Shown one piece after another: positions 35,120 through 45,038 of a stretch of DNA of 64,000 nt (the stretch's first letter is position 1; the number at the start of each line of letters is the position of its first letter). The stretch is from Erysipelotrichales bacterium. Its GTDB lineage: Bacteria > Bacillota_I > Bacilli_A > Erysipelotrichales > Erysipelotrichaceae. The position numbers were made by a program, and so were the translations under genes. The notes under the pieces are model-generated. The model ran no database searches and was not told where the DNA came from. It saw only the letters and a list, made by a program, of their open reading frames with translations. The stretch covers positions 1 through 64,000 of the forward strand of contig CAJTIT010000009.1 of assembly GCA_910576345.1 (NCBI GenBank), given 5' to 3'.

Positions 35120-35247
35120 TTAGTTTGTTGTATTTCCACACTCTATATCAACTACTACTGAAACATTAATATTGTTTTTAATCTCGGATTTATCGCCCTC
35201 ACTTGTAAATACGATATGCTTGAAAAAGTGCCTAAAATTAAGGATTT
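35120..35247 (-). other. Unassigned open stretch after rlmD
   Basis: One minus frame is open from within the rlmD end to TAA at 35120, reading H-I-V-F-T-S-E-G-D-K-S-E-I-K-N-N. It looks protein-like but has no start of its own, and no family was recognised. Probably another remnant from the same insertion site. Confidence 0.3.
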
Positions 35248-36609
35248 CTACATAGTTCGTCTTTGTAGCATTACAACCGTCTCCACATACATCGTGTTTG
35301 GGAACATATCCACAAGTGTCATTTCATCACAACAATATCCAAGTGAACGAAAATAAGTTAAATCGTTGATCTGTGTTCTCGGGTCGCACGAAACATAAAC
35401 GATCTGTTTTGCTTTCATCATAGCGCACGCATCCATAAATTCTTTGGTGCTACCGCTCCTCGGCGGATCCATCAAAATCACATCAAAATGCTGACGCTCC
35501 TTCGCTGCCCTCCGCATAAAATCGGATGCGTCATCACACACAAAGCGAATGTTTTTCACATGATTACGCTGCGCATTTTCTTTTGCATCATTGACAGCTT
35601 TTTGATTTGACTCGACCCCAACGACACTCCCTACTTTTTCCGCAATGCTCATTCCAATCGTCCCAATACCACAATAAGCATCCAAAACACGTTCATTTCC
35701 TCGTAACTTTAACAACGATAGTGCCTTTTGATACAACACTTCACACTGTTGATGATTGATCTGATAAAAACTTTTGGAAGAAATACGATAACGATGACCC
35801 AATAAGACATCCTCGATATAACCTTTTCCATATAAAACCTGTTCCTGTTCCCCCAAAACAACACTTGTTTTTCTTGTATTCACATTTTGTATTATCGTCT
35901 TCACTTGTGGAAAGCTCTTTGATAACGCTTGCACAAATGATTTCCTTCCAGGAAAAACTGTGCCTGCACAAACAAGCACTACCATGATTTCTTCGGTAAC
36001 AGTACCCTTTCTCAATAACACATGACGAAGAAAACCACGCCTTCTATCCTCTTCGTACGGCTCTATGCGAAACTGCGCCATCAACTGCACAATCTTATGC
36101 ACAATTTCATCCATCACTTCCTCATGAAGCAAACAGTGTTGATAAGGAATGATGCGATGAGAAAACTCTTCATAGAATCCAACCTGAATTTTCCGTTTTT
36201 TATCCTTATAAAAACCAACGATTACTTTATTTCGATATGCATAGGGATGTTCCATTCCCACTACATCCCTAACACAAATTGACTGTAGATGCGCTTGTTT
36301 CAGCCAGCCACATACCATATCACGCTTTAAGGATAACTGTCGCTCATAAGCACAATGCAGAAGATGACAACTCCCACAGCTTTGATAATGTACACAAGGA
36401 CTCTTCACTCTGTGGGCGTCTTGTAGATGTAGGCAAACCACTTCACCCACATACCCCTGTTTCAGTTTTTTTGTAATCACAGCCGATCCACGTTCACCAA
36501 TAAGCGCCTGTTTTACATACAAGCGATCTTTTCCAATGTAGGCAACACCATAGCCATGATCTGCCATCTCACGTATTTGAAAAGTGACACGCTGATTTGT
36601 TTTTAACAT
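35248..36609 (-). CDS. rlmD: 23S rRNA uracil-5-methyltransferase (RlmD/RlmCD type)
   Basis: 453 residues. A TRAM domain at the N terminus, the iron-sulfur cysteines C-V-H-Y-Q-S-C-G-S-C-H, the SAM motif L-D-A-Y-C-G-I-G-T-I-G, and the catalytic V-S-C-D-P are intact. The C terminus ends Y-V-E-T-V-V-M-L-Q, the known integration hotspot of several mobile elements. Downstream DNA holds their remnants. Confidence 0.93.
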   Translation of the reverse strand: MLKTNQRVTFQIREMADHGYGVAYIGKDRLYVKQALIGERGSAVITKKLKQGYVGEVVCLHLQDAHRVKSPCVHYQSCGSCHLLHCAYERQLSLKRDMVCGWLKQAHLQSICVRDVVGMEHPYAYRNKVIVGFYKDKKRKIQVGFYEEFSHRIIPYQHCLLHEEVMDEIVHKIVQLMAQFRIEPYEEDRRRGFLRHVLLRKGTVTEEIMVVLVCAGTVFPGRKSFVQALSKSFPQVKTIIQNVNTRKTSVVLGEQEQVLYGKGYIEDVLLGHRYRISSKSFYQINHQQCEVLYQKALSLLKLRGNERVLDAYCGIGTIGMSIAEKVGSVVGVESNQKAVNDAKENAQRNHVKNIRFVCDDASDFMRRAAKERQHFDVILMDPPRSGSTKEFMDACAMMKAKQIVYVSCDPRTQINDLTYFRSLGYCCDEMTLVDMFPNTMYVETVVMLQRRTM

Positions 36610-37181
36610 ACGATCACCTCTGCCTGTGCCATTGATTGAAATACGATTCCTTGTATGCCCAACAAACGTGCCGTTTCCACATTCTCTTTTCGATCATCGA
36701 AAAACACGCAATCGCTTGGATCCAAACAATAACGATCCAGTAATATCCGGAAAATCGCAGGATTCGGTTTCAATACCCGTTCTTGATAACTCAATACCAT
36801 ACCATCTGCCAAATCAAAAAAATCATACTTGTGCTTTAAATATCGATGACTTTCCTCTCCAATATTACTTAATAAATACACAGCATTCCCTAACGCTTTG
36901 CACTGTTTGAAAAACGCATATGTATCATCCTTTAATCTCATCATTTCCATCCAATGATCATAAATAAAGACAATCTGTTTACGAATATGTGGATAGCGCC
37001 GCAAATGTACAGACTGCGCTTGTTCACATGTCAAAACACCACAGTCGATTTGTTCCCACACATCATCAAATACCAATGTGCATACCCTATCCATCTGCAT
37101 ATCCGGCATCCGTTTTTCAAAAAAAGTAACAGGATGGAAATCCACCAATACGTTGCCAATATCAAAAATGAAGTTTTTCAT
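36603..37181 (-). CDS. HAD-family hydrolase
   Basis: 192 residues. The motif I aspartates are in F-D-I-G-N-V-L-V-D, motif II is L-L-S-N-I, the lysine is in V-L-K-P-N-P, and motif IV is F-F-D-D-R. Likely a phosphatase of the YihX/epoxide-hydrolase-N type; the substrate is unknown. Overlaps the rlmD start by 7 bases. Confidence 0.88.
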   Translation of the reverse strand: MKNFIFDIGNVLVDFHPVTFFEKRMPDMQMDRVCTLVFDDVWEQIDCGVLTCEQAQSVHLRRYPHIRKQIVFIYDHWMEMMRLKDDTYAFFKQCKALGNAVYLLSNIGEESHRYLKHKYDFFDLADGMVLSYQERVLKPNPAIFRILLDRYCLDPSDCVFFDDRKENVETARLLGIQGIVFQSMAQAEVIVC

Positions 37182-37213
37182 GTGAGATTCCTCTTTCCTT
37201 TTATGATCAACGC

Positions 37214-38014
37214 CTAATCCGAAACGCTCGGAAACGTCTGCACCATGGCTTCACAAAGCGCATTCGCAATATCATCTTGTCCTTCCTCACTCACCAAATA
37301 AGCACGATCATGTTCATCATCCAAAAAACCCATTTCAATCAACACTGCAGGGCGAAGATTCATTGAAACGATTTGCAACGTCTGCCCATCCAAAACACCT
37401 CTGGATGTGGTATATTCTAACCCATTCAACGAACTATGTATATTCTGTGCCACCTTATGAGAAACACTGTCATTCTTATTCTCATAAACCTCAAATCCAT
37501 AACAGCGCTCGGTTTCTGTTTCATTACGCATATTCAAATGAAGCGATAAAAAAGCCGCTGCTTGATGTTTATACGCGAACTGCGCCCTTAAAGCCAAATC
37601 TTCTTCCTCATAAGCCCCCAAGGCAATATCACTTTCCCTCGTATATATGACTTGAAAGCCTCGTTTTCTCATCTTTTCTCCCGCTTTTTTCGCAATTTGA
37701 AGTGTTATATCTTTTTCATTATAATCATCAAAAGAACAACCAACATCATATCCACCATGCCCTGCATCAATAACAATGACTTCACGCATAATATTGTTGC
37801 CTATATTCGCATCACCATCCTCAAACACAATCGGCGGCTGATCCACATGCATCAGGTTATGATCTTCTGCCTGCAATACTTTCGAAAATAAAGATATACC
37901 CATGCCAGTCAATAAAAACAACAGCAATGATCCTAAGGTAAGAATAATAGCTGTTTCACTTTGACGATCGTTTTTCCTTCTGCGCTCACTTGGCATCAGT
38001 TCATAATTTGTCAT
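37214..38014 (-). CDS. N-acetylmuramoyl-L-alanine amidase, membrane-anchored
   Basis: 266 residues. One N-terminal membrane helix (about 24-46) follows a basic region, then an Amidase_3 domain with zinc ligands in D-A-G-H-G-G, E near N-E-K-D-I-T, and S-L-H-L-N, and the catalytic E in V-L-I-E-M-G-F-L. It cuts the peptide from peptidoglycan glycan. A TTG two codons upstream is an alternative start. Confidence 0.92.
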   Translation of the reverse strand: MTNYELMPSERRRKNDRQSETAIILTLGSLLLFLLTGMGISLFSKVLQAEDHNLMHVDQPPIVFEDGDANIGNNIMREVIVIDAGHGGYDVGCSFDDYNEKDITLQIAKKAGEKMRKRGFQVIYTRESDIALGAYEEEDLALRAQFAYKHQAAAFLSLHLNMRNETETERCYGFEVYENKNDSVSHKVAQNIHSSLNGLEYTTSRGVLDGQTLQIVSMNLRPAVLIEMGFLDDEHDRAYLVSEEGQDDIANALCEAMVQTFPSVSD

Positions 38015-38148
38015 ATACAATACTATACCTTTTTTTTAACACATTTTCAATCCGTATAACGAAAAAAAACTTCGTTGTTTTTACACCTTCCATAACAATG
38101 TAAAAAGAAAACCAATTAAAATCATTCGCACAAAACAATTTCCTTTGT

Positions 38149-38154
38149 TATAAT
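38149..38154 (+). promoter_or_regulatory. -10 element of the HD hydrolase gene
   Basis: TATAAT at 38149-38154, with TTCGCA 18 bases upstream (4 of 6 to TTGACA). It stands 52 bases before the start codon. Confidence 0.45.
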
Positions 38155-38205
38155 ATACAAGAACATAAGATACGAAAAAACAATGCATACAGGAGGAACA
38201 ATGAT

Positions 38206-38784
38206 ATGAGCTACCAAGAAGAATTCATTCAAATTTATAAACAACACATCCATCGTGAAGGAGCTGACAAACTATTGGAATATCTCTGTTCTCATCAATC
38301 TGATTTCTTTGACGCTCCTGCCAGCACCCGATTTCACGGTTCTTATGCACAAGGACTTGTTGCACATTCCCTTAATGTCTATCACTGCTTAAAAGATTAC
38401 ATGAGCCGTCCACGCGCAAAAGAACAATATCATATGAACTACAACGATGAAACGATTGCGATCGTTGCTTTGCTGCACGATATATGCAAAATCAACTGTT
38501 ACAAGACATCCATCAGAAACAAAAAAATAGATGGCGCTTGGCAACAAGTAGAAGTCTATGAATTTCAAGACGATCTGCCCTATGGACACGGAGAAAAAAG
38601 CGTGTATATTATCACCGGTTTCATGCGGCTGACAAGAGAAGAAGCATTTGCCATACGCTATCACATGGGATTTTCAAATAACGACAATCCAACAAGTGTT
38701 GGTTATACATTTGAACACTATCCCTTGGCCTTTGCATTAAGTACCGCTGATATGGAAGCCACTTATTTCCTGGAAAATAAATAA
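38206..38784 (+). CDS. HD-domain phosphohydrolase
   Basis: 192 residues. Metal ligands are H in G-L-V-A-H-S, H-D in A-L-L-H-D-I-C-K, and a later D in S-T-A-D-M. The family includes nucleotide phosphohydrolases and RNA-related hydrolases; the substrate cannot be told. AGGAGG stands before the ATG. One of the few plus-strand genes, flanked by its own promoter and terminator. Confidence 0.88.
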   Translation: MSYQEEFIQIYKQHIHREGADKLLEYLCSHQSDFFDAPASTRFHGSYAQGLVAHSLNVYHCLKDYMSRPRAKEQYHMNYNDETIAIVALLHDICKINCYKTSIRNKKIDGAWQQVEVYEFQDDLPYGHGEKSVYIITGFMRLTREEAFAIRYHMGFSNNDNPTSVGYTFEHYPLAFALSTADMEATYFLENK

Positions 38785-38796
38785 CATGAATTAGAA

Positions 38797-38826
38797 AGTC
38801 TGATACAACAATGATCAGGCTTTTCA
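38797..38826 (+). terminator. Terminator of the HD hydrolase gene
   Basis: AGTCTGAT pairs with ATCAGGCT (one G-U) and is followed by TTTCATTTT on the plus strand, 13 bases after the stop. Confidence 0.65.
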
Positions 38827-38831
38827 TTTTC

Positions 38832-38857
38832 AAAAAAACGTCTAAATAGACGTTTTT
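38832..38857 (-). terminator. Terminator of the pullulanase gene
   Basis: A perfect AAAAACGTCT/AGACGTTTTT stem around AAAT with flanking A and T runs, overlapping the pullulanase stop. It works in either direction. Confidence 0.8.
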
Positions 38858-40986
38858 CCTATACTGTTACCAGATGACTTCGCCAAAACAATCGTACTTA
38901 CAGCCCCAATATGCACTTCATGACAAAGATCCTTTGAAGATCTTCCATTGTAATACAACAAATGATAATCACAAGGTAGATGATAAACAAACTGCTCATA
39001 CGTCGGATTAAAGAAAACCATCAATTCCTCTGATTCATCTTTTGTTTGGTATATCAAAACCTTGCGATCGATATCATGAAATTCCACATTCTTTACCACT
39101 TCATCCTGTGTCGCATAACGAAGACACGCATACGCCTTGCGAATTTCAATCAGCGCTTTGGTACTTTCCACAATTTCCTCATAGCGTTTTTTTCGATCAT
39201 AATCCATCTGATTGATTTCATCAGAATCGTTATATGTGTTGTGCTTCCCATGTTTGGTTCTTGCGAATTCCTGACCGCTATGCAAAAACGGAATGCCTTG
39301 TGCCAACAATACCGCCGCAATACACATCTTATGGCGTTGAATTCTGATCTCTCTTGGATCTTCTTTGCAGCATTCTTTCAATTTATCCCAACATGTCATA
39401 TTATCATGGCATTCCACATAATTCACCACATGATCCGGATGAACAAACATCCGATCACATCCATATTCGCTACAGCTACCAAGCATAACGTTTTTCATCA
39501 CATCAATCAAATACGTCGCACCGCTACAATACCCTTTCACATTGACTTCATATTCACTCGTTTTCCCTTTTGCAACGTCACGAAAGCGGTCAGAGAAATG
39601 AGCAACGTGCGGCATGTGTGCATGATTGGGAATACTGGCTCTTCGTTCATTTGCCAATAAAGAAGGCATATCCCAACCTTCACCATATAGAATGAAATCT
39701 TTTTGATATGCTTTACAAACGCTGTACACTTCTTTGATCGTATCCATATCCAAAATACCCATTAAATCAAAACGGAAACCATCAATTTTAAATATTTTGC
39801 ATAAATACAAACATGTATCAACAATTAATTTACGACACATCTTTCTTGTAGAATCAATATCATTGCCACAGAATGTACCATTGGAATATTCTCCATTTTC
39901 ATTCATTTGAAAATAATAATTTGGCACGATCAAATTCATCGCATTCTTCGGCATGTCATACACATGATTAAACACAACATCCAATACGACACGCATGCCG
40001 TTTTCATGACATGTTTCCACCAATTTCGCAAATTCAAACATTCGTGCATACGGATTTTCGGGATCGCTGCACAGACTCCCTTCCAAACATCCCCACTGTA
40101 CCGGATCATAGCCCCAATTATAAAACATCGTCGGATATAATTCATCCACAGAGCCAAAATCCATGACCGGCATCAGTTGCACATGCGTTACGCCCAGCGA
40201 TTTCAAATAAGAAAAACCGGTTTTCTTCTTCTTTGTTTCATCATTTTCTTCGATAAATCCTAAAAATGTTCCCGCATGTTCCACACCAATGCCTTTCTGT
40301 TTCGTGAAATCACGCACACTTGTTTCATAAATAATCGCATCACAGTTACTTTTCATTTCAGGTAAAGGAAACGATTTTACTTTGATTTTTTCAAGATCAA
40401 CCACAACAGAGCGAAGCGCATTGACTTTGGATGCGACACCATAAGGATCGATTGATTCTCTCCATTCTCCATGGACACGCACGAAATAAGCATAAGACGC
40501 ATTTTCCCAATCACCCTCTACGGCGAGTCGAAAAACACCACGCTCTTCTCTTTTCATTTCATACATATGCATTTGTCCATGTTTGATTAATTCCAGTTTA
40601 ATTCGCGATGCACACGGCGCCCAAAGCACAAACGTTGTCTTTTGTTTTGTATAGTTTGCCCCAAGATCATTGCCCTCATATGCATACAATTCGTCAAATC
40701 TTTGCGTTTTTGTGATATATGCATACTCCAGAACCGCTTCTCTGGCAAATTGATGTACGACATAGTATTCATGCCCAATCTGCATTTCACCATGTATCAT
40801 CAATGTATATTTATTATAGTTATTCCCTGTTTGCTCAATGGAATTGATGGACAGTTCCTGCATATGACCAAAACGATCTTTTAAATAAAAACGATTACTG
40901 ATACCACCATAGCTGTCCTTTGACATAAACACAATGATTTTGTCAAAATCATCGAGATATGCTTCAAAATAAGTATGTTGTCTCAT
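38842..40986 (-). CDS. pulA: Type I pullulanase
   Basis: 714 residues; debranches alpha-1,6 links in glycogen or limit dextrins. An N-terminal CBM48-type domain is followed by the GH13 barrel. The type I signature Y-N-W-G-Y-D-P, nucleophile D in D-G-F-R-F-D-L-M-G, acid E in L-Y-G-E-G-W-D, and V-E-C-H-D-N are present. There is no signal peptide, so it acts inside the cell, fitting the nearby glycogen genes. Confidence 0.93.
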   Translation of the reverse strand: MRQHTYFEAYLDDFDKIIVFMSKDSYGGISNRFYLKDRFGHMQELSINSIEQTGNNYNKYTLMIHGEMQIGHEYYVVHQFAREAVLEYAYITKTQRFDELYAYEGNDLGANYTKQKTTFVLWAPCASRIKLELIKHGQMHMYEMKREERGVFRLAVEGDWENASYAYFVRVHGEWRESIDPYGVASKVNALRSVVVDLEKIKVKSFPLPEMKSNCDAIIYETSVRDFTKQKGIGVEHAGTFLGFIEENDETKKKKTGFSYLKSLGVTHVQLMPVMDFGSVDELYPTMFYNWGYDPVQWGCLEGSLCSDPENPYARMFEFAKLVETCHENGMRVVLDVVFNHVYDMPKNAMNLIVPNYYFQMNENGEYSNGTFCGNDIDSTRKMCRKLIVDTCLYLCKIFKIDGFRFDLMGILDMDTIKEVYSVCKAYQKDFILYGEGWDMPSLLANERRASIPNHAHMPHVAHFSDRFRDVAKGKTSEYEVNVKGYCSGATYLIDVMKNVMLGSCSEYGCDRMFVHPDHVVNYVECHDNMTCWDKLKECCKEDPREIRIQRHKMCIAAVLLAQGIPFLHSGQEFARTKHGKHNTYNDSDEINQMDYDRKKRYEEIVESTKALIEIRKAYACLRYATQDEVVKNVEFHDIDRKVLIYQTKDESEELMVFFNPTYEQFVYHLPCDYHLLYYNGRSSKDLCHEVHIGAVSTIVLAKSSGNSIGKTSI

Positions 40987-41070
40987 AAAATCACCTATAT
41001 TAGTATATCATAATCCATGTTATATGAGCCATAAGTTTCATAAGAAAAGGAAAATATTTCTTATTTGTTT

Positions 41071-41925
41071 CTATTCATTCATAAACGTTTTGATTGTATC
41101 TAATCGTTGGAGCGTATCCTCATAACCAAGATCAAACCATTTTCCAAGCAGACCTGCTTCATGAGTATACCTTGTGACCCCATAATCTGCACTTGGCCGC
41201 AAGATCAAAGCTTTCTGCTCTTTTTCTAGCTTTCTTACAATCTTCCACTGTTTTGCATAATTGATATGGCGAATTTTCAGATTTTCACGAATTTTCTTGT
41301 TTCCCGGATACATCATTCTTGCCAAATGCACTTGATAATTCCCAGCCGGTTTTCTCACAAAATCTTCTTCTTTGGTTGAAATAATGATATGTTTTTCCAT
41401 GCCTTGTCGAATGCTTTGTTCAATAGGGATCATATCGACGAGTCCTGCATCCATATACATCTTACCTTGAAATTTCACAGGTCGATTTAAAATAAACAGG
41501 GAACAAGCCGCAATGATCAGTTTTTGATCGTTTGGATCTAAATATTCTTTACCAAAATACTCCACCTTGTTTTCTTCTATATTATATAACCCTACATCTA
41601 GTTTTGTTTCATTCTTGATAAATGTTTCATAATCCAAGGGCGCTTTGTTTTCGATAAATTCACAAGTTAGCCGGATACCAAACAATCCTTTTTCCTTGAA
41701 CAAAGGCACCATTCCTATTGCCTTAGGATTACTGGCAGCTTCTACACCGGTAATACGAAGCCGATCCTTTTGTTTGGAAACAAACGGCAACAACACCTCT
41801 GCGCCTGCACTGATTCCCACCGTATACGGAAACGTAATATCATGATCAAGAAAGCATTTCAAAACACCACAGGAATATGCGATTTTTGTTCCGCCGCCTT
41901 CACAAATTAATCCAACCTTTTTCAT
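41071..41925 (-). CDS. Patatin-like phospholipase
   Basis: 284 residues. The oxyanion motif is E-G-G-G-T-K, the nucleophile serine is in G-I-S-A-G, and the catalytic aspartate is in M-D-A-G-L (D-A-G rather than the common D-G-G). It lacks a signal peptide. It probably hydrolyses an acyl lipid in the cell; the target is unknown. Confidence 0.88.
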   Translation of the reverse strand: MKKVGLICEGGGTKIAYSCGVLKCFLDHDITFPYTVGISAGAEVLLPFVSKQKDRLRITGVEAASNPKAIGMVPLFKEKGLFGIRLTCEFIENKAPLDYETFIKNETKLDVGLYNIEENKVEYFGKEYLDPNDQKLIIAACSLFILNRPVKFQGKMYMDAGLVDMIPIEQSIRQGMEKHIIISTKEEDFVRKPAGNYQVHLARMMYPGNKKIRENLKIRHINYAKQWKIVRKLEKEQKALILRPSADYGVTRYTHEAGLLGKWFDLGYEDTLQRLDTIKTFMNE

Positions 41926-42201
41926 ATGAATTCCTCTTTTCTTTATAATAGAATGTAATCATGTTTCTCATTTTTATAAAGACTTGAAGTCGTCTTAATC
42001 TAATTGCTCATAATACAAAAAGTATAGACTATTTTTGTCGTTTCGTAAAGCAAAAATCAATGAATCACGTGAATAAATACATCACTTATGTGAAATATAG
42101 GATTGTTTACTAACATTGTTTCATATGAGATCGAACTACATTAAATCATAATTTAACCTTTTTTTCTCCAAAAAATAGGATGATCTAATTTTTTCATACG
42201 A

Positions 42202-42520
42202 GTGCTTTACAGAGTGCAGAATTTACAATGTATACGGACAAAGCGTGTACCGATAACCTTGATGAAGCAATTACTAATCAATTAGGTAATGCCATTTTTA
42301 AAGACATCAAGTTTGGCAAAAAGCGGAAAAGATTATTTTCGTAGAAATACGCTTCCATAACAATCCTGTACATGAAGTAGTATATGGAGTGTATGGCGCT
42401 GAAGGTAATGTTTCTCACAGGAATGTGGTTCTAGCGGCAGACAGTATGATTGGTGTATCCGGCATTGATTCACATGGTAGAAATGTTCAATTCGCAAGCA
42501 AATTAGAAAAACTCATTTGA
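42202..42520 (+). pseudogene. Unidentified broken gene
   Basis: A plus frame reads Q-S-A-E-F-T-M-Y-T-D-K-A-C-T-D-N-L-D-E-A-I. It shifts by one base at the A5 run 42318-42322 and continues I-I-F-V-E-I-R-F-H-N-N-P...S-G-I-D-S-H-G-R-N-V to TGA. About 105 codons look protein-like after repair, but no start and no family were recognised. The bases from 41,926 to 42,201 hold only the patatin promoter region. Confidence 0.4.
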
Positions 42521-42610
42521 GCCATACTATAACATCTGCTCATGAGGAAAAAAGCATTGAAAACATTAAAACTCGGACTACCATAAAAGCCCATAACAAA
42601 GGCGAAATGT

Positions 42611-42632
42611 AAAAAAAACTCACCGAAGTGAG
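42611..42632 (-). terminator. tRNA transcript terminator
   Basis: CTCAC-TTCG-GTGAG hairpin with an ultra-stable UUCG loop, followed by eight T on the minus strand, 14 bases after tRNA-Ala. Confidence 0.92.
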
Positions 42633-42645
42633 ATTGTTTTAAATA

Positions 42646-42721
42646 TGGTGGACCGTAGCGGGATCGAACCGCTGACCCCCTGCGTGCAAAACAGGTGCTC
42701 TCCCAGCTGAGCTAACAGCCC
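42646..42721 (-). tRNA. tRNA-Ala (UGC)
   Basis: 76 nucleotides folding into a full cloverleaf. The anticodon is TGC in the loop TTTTGCAC, the T loop is GGTTCGATCCC, and CCA is encoded. The acceptor stem GGGCTGT/ACGGTCC contains G-U pairs. Second in the two-tRNA transcript. Confidence 0.95.
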
Positions 42722-42738
42722 ATATATATTTAATTCGA

Positions 42739-42815
<77 letters not shown>

Positions 42816-42834
42816 ATATATCGAATGCTCAATA

Positions 42835-42863
42835 ATAATACCATGCGACTAAGATTATGTCAA
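42835..42863 (-). promoter_or_regulatory. Strong promoter of the tRNA pair
   Basis: TTGACA (42858-42863), 17-base spacer, TATTAT (42835-42840) on the minus strand. Transcription would start about 10 bases before tRNA-Ile. Confidence 0.9.
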
Positions 42864-43293
42864 CGATTTTTTTATTTTTTTTGAGACGAAATTTTTGTAT
42901 CAAGTTTATAACCAAAAAAATCTATAAAAACTTTTTGCGATACTCGTTTTTTCAACAGTTTTGATACGGTATCATTCTGTTATCATAAGAAACCATTTTT
43001 GGATGAAACGAAACATTACATGATGAAGCAATTACAAAAATATTGTCTAGAATTATTATAATGGATCACATGAAACATATATCATTTCTTTTGATATTCT
43101 AGATGATATACAAAAAGAAATCCATCCACTGTATATTTTGCATTTGCACGCCTGCGATATTTAAATCCGAAATTCTCAACTGCTATAAAATCGATAATAC
43201 ATAATATCATATCTTTATACTTACTTACATGTGGTAAGCCATTACAGTGTCTTTTTATTCTTTAGCTGTTTCTAACAATAAAACACTTTCTTT
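42864..43293. other. AT-rich region, nothing supported
   Basis: About 430 bases between the tRNA promoter and the guaB terminator. No gene, RNA fold or repeat that can be supported. Confidence 0.5.
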
Positions 43294-43320
43294 AAAAAAA
43301 GCAGATCGTCTGCTTTTTTT
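43294..43320 (-). terminator. guaB terminator
   Basis: AAAAAAAGCAGA and TCTGCTTTTTTT form a tight hairpin overlapping the guaB stop, with T tracts for both strands. Confidence 0.9.
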
Positions 43321-44833
43321 ATTTTACTTTCGCATCTAATGTTTCATCTTTTACAACGACATCATGAGCGCCGCCTTCAACAATACTGGTCGAAGAAACC
43401 AATGTCAGCTTTGCGTTTTTCTGTAATTCTTCAATCGTTAAACATCCACAATTACACATCGTATGCTTTACTTTGCTTAACGTCATACCTACATTATCTT
43501 TTAAAGAACCAGCATATGGCACATAAGAATCCACGCCTTCCACAAAAGAAAGTTTGTTAGAACCTCCCATATCATATCGCTGCCAATTTCTGGCACGTGC
43601 ACTGCCTTCTCCCCAATATTCCTTCATATATGTACCATTGACTGTCACCTTCTTTGTTGGTGATTCATCAAAACGAGAAAAATAACGTCCCAACATCACA
43701 AAATCTGCGCCCATTGCCAAAGCCAATGTAATATGATAATCATGTACGATACCACCATCAGAACATATCGGAATATAGATACCGGTTTCTTTATAATATT
43801 CATCACGTGCCTTCGCTACTTCAATCGTCGCAGTCGCCTGACCGCGACCAATACCTTTTTGTTCACGTGTAATACAGATTGAACCACCGCCGATGCCAAT
43901 CTTCACAAAGTCTGCACCTGCTTCTGCCAAGAAACGGAATCCTTCCGCATCCACCACATTACCGGCTCCTACTTTCACACTGTCACCATATCGTTCACGG
44001 ATCCAAGCCAATGTACGTTTTTGCCACTCACTGAAACCTTCACTAGAATCAATGCACAGTACATCAACACCTGCATCTACCAAAGCCGGAACGCGTTCTT
44101 CATAGTCTCGCGTATTGATGCCGGCACCTACAATATATCGTTTTTGAGAATCAAGCAATTCATTTGGATTTTCTTTATGAGAATCATAATCTTTACGGAA
44201 CACAAATGCTTTCAAACGCTGACTGTCATCAACAATCGGCAACTGGTTCAGTTTATGATCCCAAATCAAATCATTGCATTCACTTAATGTCATACCATCT
44301 TTTCCGCACACCATCTTATCAAACGGCGTCATAAATTCAGATACCTTTGTATCCAAAGACATGCGTGAAACACGATAATCTCTGCTTGTCACAATACCGA
44401 TCAGTTTTCCATTTGCCGTTCCATCCTCTGTAACAGCCATTGTAGAATGACCGCTTTCCTCACGAATGTCCAAAATATCTTTTAAAGTCGCATCCGGTTT
44501 CACATTGGAATCACTAAAGACAAAGCCCGCTTTTGTCGCTTTTACACGGCGCACCATAGCAGCTTCATTCTCGATACTTTGTGATCCATATATAAAAGAA
44601 ACACCGCCTTCACGTGCCAAAGCACATGCCATCTTCTCTCCGGAAACAGACTGCATGATCGCAGAAACCATTGGAATATTCAAAGACAACGGACATGTTT
44701 CCTCACCTTTACGGAATTTCACCAAAGGGGTTTGTAACGAAACATTCTGCGGTGTTGCTTCTGCGGAAGAATACCCCGGCACCAAAAGATACTCACTAAA
44801 TGTGCGTGATGGTTCATCAAAAATAAATGCCAT
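43319..44833 (-). CDS. guaB: IMP dehydrogenase
   Basis: 504 residues; oxidises IMP to XMP, the first step to GMP. The catalytic loop [17 protein letters not shown] holds the active cysteine. A CBS pair lies between the barrel halves (about residues 105-225). Single-gene unit with its own terminator. Confidence 0.95.
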   Translation of the reverse strand: MAFIFDEPSRTFSEYLLVPGYSSAEATPQNVSLQTPLVKFRKGEETCPLSLNIPMVSAIMQSVSGEKMACALAREGGVSFIYGSQSIENEAAMVRRVKATKAGFVFSDSNVKPDATLKDILDIREESGHSTMAVTEDGTANGKLIGIVTSRDYRVSRMSLDTKVSEFMTPFDKMVCGKDGMTLSECNDLIWDHKLNQLPIVDDSQRLKAFVFRKDYDSHKENPNELLDSQKRYIVGAGINTRDYEERVPALVDAGVDVLCIDSSEGFSEWQKRTLAWIRERYGDSVKVGAGNVVDAEGFRFLAEAGADFVKIGIGGGSICITREQKGIGRGQATATIEVAKARDEYYKETGIYIPICSDGGIVHDYHITLALAMGADFVMLGRYFSRFDESPTKKVTVNGTYMKEYWGEGSARARNWQRYDMGGSNKLSFVEGVDSYVPYAGSLKDNVGMTLSKVKHTMCNCGCLTIEELQKNAKLTLVSSTSIVEGGAHDVVVKDETLDAKVK

Positions 44834-44984
44834 TGACTGCTCAACTCTCTTTCTATTTTATGTTTTCCTTATTATAAGGATTTCTATATAAAAAATCAAG
44901 GCAAAATGAAAAAATTTTCAATGATTAAACTGACGAAAATAAAAGCTTAAATCACGCCTTTTCCTCTCATGTGATAATAAAAAC

Positions 44985-45034
44985 AAAAAGCATCAAAAGC
45001 AGATCCAAAAGCGATCGACTTTCCATGCTTTTTT
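44985..45034 (-). terminator. Terminator of the glycogen operon
   Basis: AAAAAGCAT and ATGCTTTTTT enclose a longer loop with partial pairing. The T tract lies on the minus strand, directly after glgA. Confidence 0.6.
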
Positions 45035-45038
45035 AGGT

